Shown here: positions 32,842-42,435 of the stretch, piece after piece
Position numbering within the stretch: the stretch's first letter is position 1
Layout: each line of letters starts with the position of its first letter
Notes under the pieces: model-generated
Seen by the model: only the letters and a program-made list of their open reading frames with translations
Databases searched by the model: none
What the model was told of the DNA's origin: nothing
Program-made: the position numbers and the translations under genes
Assembly (NCBI RefSeq): GCF_013179735.1
Contig: NZ_JABMEG010000002.1
Location: forward strand, 558,001 to 622,000
From: Permianibacter fluminis
GTDB taxonomy: Bacteria; Pseudomonadota; Gammaproteobacteria; Enterobacterales; Permianibacteraceae
Direction: 5' to 3'
Length of the DNA: 64,000 nt

Positions 32842-35800
32842 ATGCGTCTGAAGCAGATAAAACTGGCCGGTTTCAAATCCTTTGTCGATCCGACCACGGT
32901 GCCGTTCCCGACCAACTTGACCGCAATCGTCGGCCCGAACGGCTGCGGCAAATCCAACGTCATCGACGCCGTGCGCTGGGTCATGGGGGAAAACTCCGCC
33001 AAGAACCTGCGCGGTGAAGAATCCACCGACGTGATTTTCAACGGCTCACAGGCGCGCAAGCCGGTGGGGCAGGCCAGCATCGAACTGGTGTTCGACAATT
33101 CTGACGGTTCGCTCGGTGGCGAGTGGGCCAATTACGCCGAAATTGCTATCAAGCGTTTGATTACCCGCGATGGCCAATCGAGTTATTTCCTCAACGGCAC
33201 CCGTTGCCGTCGCAAAGACATCACCGACATTTTCCTTGGCACCGGCCTCGGTCCGCGCTCTTACGCGATCATCCAGCAGGGCACCATTTCGCGCTTGATT
33301 GAATCCAAGCCGCAAGAACTGCGGGTATTCATCGAAGAAGCGGCCGGCATTTCCAAGTACAAGGAACGGCGCAAGGAAACCGAAAGCCGGATTCAGCAAA
33401 CCCGCGAGAACTTGAACCGTCTCGGCGATATTCGCCAGGAGCTGGATCGTCAGCTCAATACTTTGCAACGGCAGGCGCAAGCGGCCGCCAAGTTCAAGGA
33501 ATTCCGTGAAGAAGAGCGCAGCCTGAAAGCAAAGCTGGCCGGTCTGCGTTATCACGAGCTGGATGAAAAAGTTAAGCAGCATGAACAGGCCATCGGCCAT
33601 TTCAGTGTCGAAGTCGAAGCCAAGATGGCCGAAGTCACGGCGCTGGAAGCGGGCATGGAAGATGCGCGCAGCAAGCACATCGATCTGACCGATGCGTTCA
33701 ACTCGGTGCAGGGCAAGTACCACGGCGTCAATGCCGAGATTGTCCGGCTGGAACAGTCGATCAAATACACCCGCGAACGTCGTCATCAATTGCGCGACGA
33801 CTTGGTGCGGCTGGAACAAAGCCAGCGCGCGGCCAATGAGCACCTGAGTCTCGACAGCGAAAAAATTGCCCAGCTGACCATGGAGGTGGAAGACAACACC
33901 CCCGAGTTGCTGCGGCTGGAAGAAATTTCCAATGGCGGTCAGAGCAATCTGGCCGAGCATGAAACCGCCATTGCCGAGTGGCAGGTGCAGTGGGATGAGT
34001 TCAACCTGAAGGCGTCGGAAACTGCCCAGAAGGCGCAGGTCGAGCGGACCCGGGTCAGCCATTACGAAACGGTGCTGGCGCGCATCCAGCAACGCACCCA
34101 GCGCATTCAGCAGGAAATCGACGCGCTCAATGCCCAGCCGGGCAGCGAAGAAATCCTGCTGCTGGAAGAAAAGCTCGAAACCGCCGAACTGCATGCGGAA
34201 GACGTTCGCGCCGGTCACGTTGCCGGCGTCGAAACCATCAACCGGCTGCGCGAACAACGCCGCGAAATCGGCGCCAGCATCGACAGCCGGCGCAATGAGC
34301 TGAACCAGCTGCGCGGTCGCAAAGTCGCGCTGGAAGCGCTGCAAAAAGCGGCTCAAGGCCGCAATGACGAGAAATACCTCGGTTGGCTCAAACAGCACCA
34401 ACTCGACAGCAAACCGCGCGTTGCCGACGGCTTGCGCGTGCAGTCCGGTTGGGAAGCCGCGGTGGAATCGGTGCTGACCGAACAGCTGCAGGCGCTGGTG
34501 GTCGACAATCTGGATCAGCTGCTGGGCGCGCTGCGTGAACGGCCGGAAAGCCGCATTCATCTGGTCGAAGCCCGGGCGGTCAATAGCAACAGCTCGCGGA
34601 CCACGTTGGCCTCACTGATCACCTCTGGTCAGGTGCCGGCGTCGCTGCATGCAGTGTTCACTGCCAATTCGCTTGACGAAGCCTTGCGCCAACGCGACAG
34701 CCTCGCCGCTCACGAAGCGTTCGTCACCCGTGATGGCGTTGTGGTGGGTCGCAATTATCTGAAAGCCGGTCGCGGTGCTGATGGCCAGACCGGTGTGCTC
34801 GAACGCGCCCAGCAATTGGAAGTGCTGGCGGCCGAGCTGAATGAAAAAGAAGCGCAACTGGCCGAGCTGGAAGAGCAGAGCGAAACGCTGCGCGAGCAAC
34901 TGCGTCAGGCCGAAGCCAACTGGAATGAGCTTCAGAAACAGCTGACCGAAGCGGAACGGGCCGTGGTCGAGTGCCGCTCGCAACTGCAGCAGTTGCAATC
35001 GCGCAACGAGCAACTGCGCCGGCAACGGGATCAGCTGGTCAATGAGCAAACTGATCTGCAGCGCCAGCGCGAAGAAGAAGAAGCCAAGCTTGGCCAGAGC
35101 CGGCTCGATTTGCAGAACGCCGTCGAGCAGATGGGTCTGGATACCGATCGGCGCGAAGAGCTGCAAGCCAGCCGGGAAGAATTGCGGCAATTGGTCGACA
35201 CCGCCCGGCTGTCGGCACGCGATGCCAAAGATGTCTATCACAAGCTGGCACTGCGCATGGAAGGTCTGCGTGCCGAGCTGACCTCGACCCGTAACAGCGA
35301 GCAGCGGGTACGCGAACAGCTGGCGGTGATCACCGAGCGTCGTGAACAGCTGGAAATTCAGCTGGAAGACAGTGTCGAACCGCTGGCTCAGATGGAGTCG
35401 GATCTGGAAGCAGCGTTGAACAAACGCATCACCGTTGAAGCCGAGCTGACCGAAGCGCGCGAAGCGCTGTCGGAAGTCGATCAGATTGTCCGCGCCCACG
35501 AACGCCGCCGGCATGAAATCGAGCAAAACGCGCAGGGCGTGCGCAGCCGGCTGGAACAGCTGCGAATCGAGCGTGGCGAGCTGACGGCTCGCCGCGATCA
35601 CCAGCTGGAATTCCTGGCCCAGGAAGAAAAAACACTGGAAGAAGCGCTGGCCTTGCTCAGCGAAGGTGATCAGGAGCACGAACTGGCCGGTCGCTTGAGC
35701 GAAATTGCCGAACGCATTCAGCGCCTGGGTGCCATCAACCTGGCGGCGATCGACGAGTTCACGGTGCAATCCGAGCGCAAGACTTACCTCGATGCCCAGC

Positions 35801-36339
35801 ACGACGACTTGAACGCGGCGCTGGAAACGCTGGAAGACGCCATCAAGAAAATCGATGCCGAAACCCGGTCCAAGTTCAAGGACACCTTCGATTTCGTCAA
35901 CAAGACCTTCCAGGAATTGTTCCCGAAAGTGTTTGGTGGCGGTCATGCCTATCTGGAAATGACCGGCGAAGATCTGCTCGATACCGGCATCACGCTGATG
36001 GCGCGGCCGCCGGGCAAACGCAACAGCACCATTCACCTGCTGTCCGGTGGCGAGAAAGCGCTGACCGCGATCGCGTTGGTGTTCTCGATCTTCCAATTGA
36101 ATCCGGCACCGTTCTGTATGCTGGACGAAGTTGATGCACCGCTGGACGACGCCAACGTTGGTCGGTTCTGCAACCTGGTGCGCGACATGTCCAAGCAGGT
36201 GCAGTTCATTTATATTTCGCACAACAAGATTGCCATGGAAATGGGCCATCAGCTGTGCGGCGTGACCATGCAGGAACCCGGTGTGTCACGGATTGTCGCA
36301 GTGGATATCGAAGAGGCGGCGGCACTGGCAGAAGCCTGA
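32842..36339 (+). CDS. smc: Chromosome segregation protein SMC
   Basis: A 1165-residue SMC ATPase that condenses and organises the chromosome as a long coiled-coil dimer. Seen in order are Walker A GPNGCGKSN (31-39), a Q-loop region, the first long coiled coil (about 170-500), the hinge (about 520-660, with GLRVQSGWEAAVESVLTEQL and a Gly-rich GRNYLKAGRGADGQTG), the second coiled coil (about 670-1000), the signature LLSGGEKALTAIAL, Walker B CMLDEVDAPLDDANV and the D-loop. The length is normal for gammaproteobacterial SMC proteins outside the MukB lineages. The start ATG 32842 is followed directly by MRLKQIKLAGFKSF, the normal N-terminus. It is the first gene of the smc-zipA-ligA group, common in Pseudomonas-like gammaproteobacteria. 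Confidence 0.97.
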   Translation: MRLKQIKLAGFKSFVDPTTVPFPTNLTAIVGPNGCGKSNVIDAVRWVMGENSAKNLRGEESTDVIFNGSQARKPVGQASIELVFDNSDGSLGGEWANYAEIAIKRLITRDGQSSYFLNGTRCRRKDITDIFLGTGLGPRSYAIIQQGTISRLIESKPQELRVFIEEAAGISKYKERRKETESRIQQTRENLNRLGDIRQELDRQLNTLQRQAQAAAKFKEFREEERSLKAKLAGLRYHELDEKVKQHEQAIGHFSVEVEAKMAEVTALEAGMEDARSKHIDLTDAFNSVQGKYHGVNAEIVRLEQSIKYTRERRHQLRDDLVRLEQSQRAANEHLSLDSEKIAQLTMEVEDNTPELLRLEEISNGGQSNLAEHETAIAEWQVQWDEFNLKASETAQKAQVERTRVSHYETVLARIQQRTQRIQQEIDALNAQPGSEEILLLEEKLETAELHAEDVRAGHVAGVETINRLREQRREIGASIDSRRNELNQLRGRKVALEALQKAAQGRNDEKYLGWLKQHQLDSKPRVADGLRVQSGWEAAVESVLTEQLQALVVDNLDQLLGALRERPESRIHLVEARAVNSNSSRTTLASLITSGQVPASLHAVFTANSLDEALRQRDSLAAHEAFVTRDGVVVGRNYLKAGRGADGQTGVLERAQQLEVLAAELNEKEAQLAELEEQSETLREQLRQAEANWNELQKQLTEAERAVVECRSQLQQLQSRNEQLRRQRDQLVNEQTDLQRQREEEEAKLGQSRLDLQNAVEQMGLDTDRREELQASREELRQLVDTARLSARDAKDVYHKLALRMEGLRAELTSTRNSEQRVREQLAVITERREQLEIQLEDSVEPLAQMESDLEAALNKRITVEAELTEAREALSEVDQIVRAHERRRHEIEQNAQGVRSRLEQLRIERGELTARRDHQLEFLAQEEKTLEEALALLSEGDQEHELAGRLSEIAERIQRLGAINLAAIDEFTVQSERKTYLDAQHDDLNAALETLEDAIKKIDAETRSKFKDTFDFVNKTFQELFPKVFGGGHAYLEMTGEDLLDTGITLMARPPGKRNSTIHLLSGGEKALTAIALVFSIFQLNPAPFCMLDEVDAPLDDANVGRFCNLVRDMSKQVQFIYISHNKIAMEMGHQLCGVTMQEPGVSRIVAVDIEEAAALAEA

Positions 36340-36469
36340 GCCGTGGACACGTTGCTGGCCTGCGCGTGAGCGCCGGCCAGCCGTCCTGCGGGACGAACCA
36401 CCGTGTGTATGCACTAACGTGGATACACGCTTTGGCTGACGTCAGAACCTGCTGGGTTGGAGTGAATAC

Positions 36470-37345
36470 ATGGATTTCGATTTTCGCCCGCTACTGGCCG
36501 TTGTTGGCCTGGGGTTGATCGGATATGTAGCCTGGGATGGCTGGCGCACGCGTGCGCGCAACAACTACAAATTCAAGCTGGAGCGGAACGTCCCGCCGGA
36601 TCTGCCGGTGCGGCCCGACCGCGACGGTTTCACCCAGGATGGCGTTGGTCGGCCGCGCGTACGCGGTCATCGCGACGTGCGTCCTGCCGATGACTTTTCG
36701 GCGGCACCGACCAACGAAAAGCGTGCCCATGATAAACGCCATGTTGATGAGCATCGCGCCGAACCGGTCGAGCCCACCTTTGGTGATGCGGTCAGCGCCG
36801 TACGCAGCGATGCGATTGAGCGGGGCGTGACGCCGGATTTGTTTGGCGATACCGCGGCTGTCAGTCCGCCGCGCCCGGCCCGTACTGAACCGCCAGCGCG
36901 TCCGAGCCGCAAATCCGAACCGGATGTCATTGCGCTGATGGTGCTGGCATCGGAAGGGCAGATGTTTCGTGGCTCCGATCTGGTGCCGTGCATGCTGGAG
37001 CACGATCTGCGATTTGGCGACATGGATATTTTCCATCGCCACGCCGATGCCAGCGGTCAGGGCCCGGTACTGTTCAGCGTGGCCAATGCCTTGAAGCCCG
37101 GCACCTTCGAGCCGGATCAGATGGACAGCTTCCTCAGTCCTGGCATCAGCCTGTTCATGCAATTGCCCGGTCCGCAGGATCCCCGCTCGGCGTACAACCT
37201 GATGTTGAGCACCGCCGAGCAAATCGCCCAGGCAATGGGCGGCGAAGTGCGCGATGCGTCGCGCAAGGCTTTGAGCACCGAAGTCCGTTTGCGCCATCAG
37301 GAACTGTTGGCCGAGCACGAACGCCAACTGTTCGCTGGTGTTTGA
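36470..37345 (+). CDS. zipA: Cell division protein ZipA
   Basis: A 291-residue inner membrane protein that tethers FtsZ to the membrane during divisome assembly. It has the ZipA layout: an N-out membrane segment at the very start (FRPLLAVVGLGLIGYVAWDGW), a basic then Pro/Arg-rich linker (about 30-150), and the C-terminal FtsZ-binding domain (about 155-291). The latter has DVIALMVLASEGQMFRGSDL, FGDMDIFHRHADASGQGPVL, FSVANALKPGTFEPDQMDSF and PGISLFMQLPGP. TTGGAGTGA precedes ATG 36470. It sits 130 bases after smc and 101 bases before ligA, with a hairpin after its stop. ZipA is confined to Gammaproteobacteria, which fixes the class of the host. Confidence 0.96.
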   Translation: MDFDFRPLLAVVGLGLIGYVAWDGWRTRARNNYKFKLERNVPPDLPVRPDRDGFTQDGVGRPRVRGHRDVRPADDFSAAPTNEKRAHDKRHVDEHRAEPVEPTFGDAVSAVRSDAIERGVTPDLFGDTAAVSPPRPARTEPPARPSRKSEPDVIALMVLASEGQMFRGSDLVPCMLEHDLRFGDMDIFHRHADASGQGPVLFSVANALKPGTFEPDQMDSFLSPGISLFMQLPGPQDPRSAYNLMLSTAEQIAQAMGGEVRDASRKALSTEVRLRHQELLAEHERQLFAGV

Positions 37346-37367
37346 AGTGAAACGGAATGAATCTGAC

Positions 37368-37391
37368 AACGGCGTCTGCGGACGCCGTTTG
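37368..37391 (+). terminator. Hairpin between zipA and ligA (weak terminator or attenuator)
   Basis: AACGGCGTC-TGCG-GACGCCGTTT, a perfect 9-bp stem, followed by GTCTTGTTG rather than a clean T run. It may reduce read-through into ligA. Confidence 0.55.
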
Positions 37392-37437
37392 TCTTGTTGA
37401 TAGCGATCGCTTATTCGCTTAGTCGCGGCTGAGGTAA

Positions 37438-39510
<2,073 letters not shown>

Positions 39511-39577
39511 GTGCTGACGTCTGCGATCTGACGCCGCTTTGCCGTTATACCGACGTCTTTTCGCGCCGCAACCGTTG

Positions 39578-39829
39578 TTAACCGTAGCGCAGCTTCAACA
39601 CCAGCACGGTGCCGGCCAGCAGCAAGGTGACCAGATTGGCAATCGTCATCGGCCAGTTGTTGATTTGCAAACCGTAGATCAACCAGAACAGCACGCCGGT
39701 AACAAAGACCAAATACATCGGCAGTGAAATGGCGCGGGTGTCGCGGGATTTCCAGGCTTGCCACACTTGCGGCAAAAATGCGCCGGTGGTGCAGCAGGCG
39801 GCGAGGTAACCGAGCAGATCGGCGGGCAT
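39578..39829 (-). CDS. SemiSWEET sugar transporter (PQ-loop, MtN3 family)
   Basis: An 83-residue inner membrane protein with three predicted helices. SemiSWEETs dimerise to move sugars down their gradient. Helix 1 has LGYLAACCTTGAFLPQVWQA with the PQ motif (residues about 19-21, in FLPQVW). Helix 2 is SLPMYLVFVTGVLFWLIYGL and helix 3 is WPMTIANLVTLLLAGTVLVL, with the Asn in TIAN at the usual binding position. Length matches bacterial SemiSWEETs (about 85-95 residues). The start ATG 39829 is preceded by AGGAGA in the transcript direction. It converges with ligA and has an 8-bp tandem repeat 54-85 bases upstream. Confidence 0.9.
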   Translation of the reverse strand: MPADLLGYLAACCTTGAFLPQVWQAWKSRDTRAISLPMYLVFVTGVLFWLIYGLQINNWPMTIANLVTLLLAGTVLVLKLRYG

Positions 39830-39882
39830 GAGGGGGTCTCCTGTTGCGGGCTGCGGGCCGTGTTGTCGCCAGCGTTATATTG

Positions 39883-39914
39883 GCTTTTTTGCTTTTTTGC
39901 TTTTTTGCTTTGTT
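39883..39914. repeat. 8-bp tandem repeat GCTTTTTT, three exact copies plus one degenerate
   Basis: GCTTTTTT at 39883-39890, 39891-39898 and 39899-39906, then GCTTTGTT. It lies between the divergent SemiSWEET and lipoprotein genes, in the promoter position for both. A unit of 8 in a promoter could vary by slippage. Confidence 0.8.
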
Positions 39915-40016
39915 GTTATGTTGAATGGCTTCGTAGAAGCGTTCCACCATAGTAAATGACTGGCGTTGATTCCGCAGCGCCAGTCGCGCCGTCGAATGAA
40001 GTAAACAGGGGTTGCC

Positions 40017-40493
40017 ATGAGAGAACGGATGCTGTTGTTGCGCAAAACCATTGCCGCGTCGGCGGTGTTGCTGCTGGCCGGTTGTGCCGCGGATATGCCG
40101 ACCGAGAACAGTCCGGTTGCCGGTACGCCGGCGCGCGTGTTGCCGATCATCAGCATTGCGCCGGACCAGCTGGCGGATTACTGGCAGTTGGAGGATGAGC
40201 CGGAAGTGCGGGCGCCGGTGACCGGTGGCCGCAATCTGCAGTTTGGCTGCGTGCAGGTGAATTTTGGTATTGATGCCGACGGTCGCCCGTTTGATATCCA
40301 GATCCGCAAATCGTATCCGCAGGGGCGCTTTGCCGATCATGCGGTGGCGCTGATCAAGGACTGGCAGTTCGAGGCGGTTGCCGGCAATCCGATGCATCAG
40401 CCTGTGCGGACGGGCCGCTTGTTGACATTGCAGGCAATGGACAGCGATGTGCGTCTGGTCGGTGCCGAACATGTGGCGAAATTCTGCCGGTGA
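40017..40493 (+). CDS. Lipoprotein with TonB C-terminal-like domain
   Basis: A 158-residue lipoprotein: hydrophobic leader KTIAASAVLLLAGC with Cys23 for lipidation. The mature part ends in a TonB-C-like fold, seen as CVQVNFGIDADGRPFDIQIR, KSYPQGRFADHAVALIKDWQ and FEAVAGNPM. In TonB and TolA-like proteins this domain contacts outer membrane receptors. Here there is no N-terminal membrane helix and no Pro-rich spacer, so it is unlikely to be a working TonB. It may instead be an envelope accessory protein. ATG 40017 or 40029 (in frame, four codons later) could be the start. Its stop is followed by a bidirectional terminator shared with the ParA-like gene. Confidence 0.78.
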   Translation: MRERMLLLRKTIAASAVLLLAGCAADMPTENSPVAGTPARVLPIISIAPDQLADYWQLEDEPEVRAPVTGGRNLQFGCVQVNFGIDADGRPFDIQIRKSYPQGRFADHAVALIKDWQFEAVAGNPMHQPVRTGRLLTLQAMDSDVRLVGAEHVAKFCR

Positions 40494-40532
40494 AACGGCG
40501 TTGATCTTTTCTTGTTGGCTATCGCAGCAACC

Positions 40533-40563
40533 AAAAAAAACGCCGGCATCGCCGGCGTTTTTT
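40533..40563. terminator. Bidirectional terminator
   Basis: AAAAAAAACGCCGGC-AT-CGC and GCCGGCGTTTTTTA around it: stem ACGCCGGC / GCCGGCGT with A and T runs, between the convergent lipoprotein and ParA-like genes. Confidence 0.9.
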
Positions 40564-40583
40564 ATTTCAACAGTGATCTGGGT

Positions 40584-41393
40584 TCAGGCGCTTTCAGCCG
40601 CGCCATCATTGACCACGGCCAGTTCCACCGGTGGCCAGGCGGTGTGATTGATTTGGGCGTCGAGCCAGAGCAGCAGCAGTTTCCAGTCATCGCGATCGCG
40701 AGCATAGACTTCGCCTTTGCCGTCGCAGACACCGAGGCTTTCGCCATACAGGCGAACATAGTTCTGGGTGTCGCGCAGGGCGCCGACAAACGGAATATTC
40801 AGGCTCAGCAGGAATTTCTGCAGCCGGTCCCAGGCCTTGGTCTGCTGCTTGACCCGGTTGGCAACGACGGCAATCGGCCGGCGCTTTTTGCGCATGGCCG
40901 GGCATAGCAGCAATTCGCCAATGAAACGGGCCGAGGCGCGGATATCGATATCGGAAGGCAGCACCGGAATGACGATCAAGTCGTGATCGAGCACCATGTC
41001 ATCGAGGGCGGGGCCGGTCAGGCCGGGTGGGGCGTCCGTGATCAACCACTGGGTATTGCGCGGCGCTCGCCACTGGAAGCTGCGGGTCATGCGCGCGCTG
41101 TTGCCGACCTTGATGCCGTACACCGACGGCAGGGTATTGGGCCGATGCTCGCACCAATGGTGCGAGGAGCCCTGCGGGTCGGCATCGACCAAAGCGGTGG
41201 CGCCGCGCCGGGCCAGCCAGGCCGCGAGGTTGGTGGCCACGGTGGTTTTGCCGGCGCCGCCTTTGCTGTTGATCACGAGCACGCGAGTGGCGGTAAGCAC
41301 CTGCACCGAAACCAAAGGCTCGCCTGTCACCGGCCGCGATGGCAGCGGTGTTATCGAGGGTAGCCCCGAGTCATTGCTTTCCGTTTCATCCAT
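40584..41393 (-). CDS. ParA/MinD-family ATPase
   Basis: A 269-residue cytoplasmic P-loop ATPase. The deviant Walker A motif is KGGAGKTT (44-51), the Walker A' is ALVDADPQGSS and Walker B is WLITDAPPG, as in ParA proteins that position DNA or protein cargo. The Asp- and Ser-rich N-terminal 30 residues are unlike plasmid ParA. A ParB gene is not adjacent; the only neighbour in the same transcript is the unknown gene 38 bases upstream. A role in positioning a chromosomal or envelope cargo rather than plasmid partition is therefore more likely (compare McdA and similar orphan ParA systems). ATG 41393 is used because no better site exists nearby. Confidence 0.88.
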   Translation of the reverse strand: MDETESNDSGLPSITPLPSRPVTGEPLVSVQVLTATRVLVINSKGGAGKTTVATNLAAWLARRGATALVDADPQGSSHHWCEHRPNTLPSVYGIKVGNSARMTRSFQWRAPRNTQWLITDAPPGLTGPALDDMVLDHDLIVIPVLPSDIDIRASARFIGELLLCPAMRKKRRPIAVVANRVKQQTKAWDRLQKFLLSLNIPFVGALRDTQNYVRLYGESLGVCDGKGEVYARDRDDWKLLLLWLDAQINHTAWPPVELAVVNDGAAESA

Positions 41394-41431
41394 AGCAGGA
41401 ATCCCTGTCCAACATCGGCGACAGCAGGCTG

Positions 41432-41893
41432 TCAGGCCGACCGGCGAAGTGCCGCATACCGGCCAGTATAGCGGCAGGCGTCTGATTGGTGGGAATCGCG
41501 CTGGGGCAGGGTGGGCAGGATACGGCCCATTTCGCGGCGGACAAACAGTTCGCTGTCCGGCCGGGTTTCCACCGGACCACGTTGCTGCTCGGCCAGGTTC
41601 TGCAGCACTTCCTGCAGGGCATAGAGGGACGCGGGGATATCGAAGTCAGAGAAGGTGATCAAGCGTGCCAGTAATTCGCTACCGGCTTGTGGCGCCAATT
41701 GGTTACTGCGTACCGCATGAAGCAGCTGGGCGCCGAACTGGGTCAGCAGGCTGGTCAGCGCTGCCGGTTCCAGCTGGTGCTTGCTTTGCCACTGCGCGGC
41801 GGCGGCGGCGCATTCGTCGGGCAGGCTGTCCTTGAACGGACGCGTTTGCAACAACGCCAATAATTCCTGACTCGCGACGCGCATGGTGGCCAC
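41432..41893 (-). CDS. Unknown helical protein upstream of the ParA-like gene
   Basis: A 153-residue protein that I do not recognise. It starts at GTG 41893 or ATG 41884 and ends 38 bases before the ParA-like gene, so the two are likely an operon. It is predicted to be helical: SQELLALLQTRPFKDSLPDE, AAAAAQWQSKHQLEPAALTS, LLTQFGAQLLHAVRSNQ, ELLARLITFSDFDIPASLYA, LQEVLQNLAEQQRGPVETRP. It has no membrane segment and no known motif. The C-terminal 25 residues are Arg-, Tyr- and Asp-rich. Location suggests it could be the cargo-binding or regulatory partner of the ParA-like ATPase; this is inference. Confidence 0.6.
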   Translation of the reverse strand: MATMRVASQELLALLQTRPFKDSLPDECAAAAAQWQSKHQLEPAALTSLLTQFGAQLLHAVRSNQLAPQAGSELLARLITFSDFDIPASLYALQEVLQNLAEQQRGPVETRPDSELFVRREMGRILPTLPQRDSHQSDACRYTGRYAALRRSA

Positions 41894-42036
41894 TCAACAA
41901 CCGATAAGGCAGTGGGGCAAGTATGGTCGGTTTTTTCGTTCGTATCCTTGCGCCGGTTGGTGGGTCGAGCGTGCGCCAGTTCACGCTTGTGTCATACTGA
42001 CCGTAACAGATTGTACAAAGTGGCACCCGAGCCCAG

Positions 42037-42252
42037 ATGAGCAAACATCCTGACGACGAAGCGATAGTCTGGACGCCCAATATGCCAGACCGGCGCTTGA
42101 ATGATCGCCGAGGTGGTATTGATCGCCGAGCCGTGAACGGTCGTCAGGTGACGGTGCCGGATGTGCGCAGTGCGGATCGGCGCAATGAAGATCGTCGGCG
42201 GGTGCGGTTGACGATTACCGGTCGGGCGATGGATGTCGGCGAGGGTGATTGA
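42037..42252 (+). CDS. Small Asp-Arg-Arg-rich protein of unknown function
   Basis: A 71-residue protein with five DRR triplets (PDRRLNDRRGGIDRRAVN, SADRRNEDRRRVR), strongly charged, no membrane segment. Such DRR-rich tracts occur near PilZ and GGDEF proteins and in small signalling proteins in proteobacteria, but I do not recognise a family. It stands between divergent and convergent neighbours, with no strong ribosome binding site before ATG 42037. The gene prediction rests on frame length, composition and absence of a competing frame. Confidence 0.4.
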   Translation: MSKHPDDEAIVWTPNMPDRRLNDRRGGIDRRAVNGRQVTVPDVRSADRRNEDRRRVRLTITGRAMDVGEGD

Positions 42253-42381
42253 GGGCGCGGTGCGCCGTCAGCAACGGTTGGCTATCAGTGAAATCACCTC
42301 GTCGAGACCGCATTTGCGAAACAGAAAAAGCCAGAGATTCTCAATACTAAAAATTCGCAAAACGCAAAACAGAAAACCCGC

Positions 42382-42419
42382 AAAACAGAAAACCCGGCAT
42401 TGGCCGGGTTTTCTGTTTT
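42382..42419. terminator. Terminator after the adhesin gene
   Basis: A long perfect palindrome AAAACAGAAAACCCGGC-ATT-GGCCGGGTTTTCTGTTTT-like, 17 bp of stem. The sequence CAAAACAGAAAACCCG is repeated at 42365-42396, so the terminator arm is partly duplicated. It lies 17 bases after the adhesin stop at 42436. Confidence 0.88.
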
Positions 42420-42435
42420 CAGTGCTCAGCGTCGC

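Noticed and set aside
33046-36249. Two long minus-strand frames inside smc (504 and 545 codons)
   Set aside because: They lie opposite the conserved SMC coiled coil; Gln/Leu/Phe-rich composition is what the complement of Glu/Lys/Leu coiled-coil codons gives.
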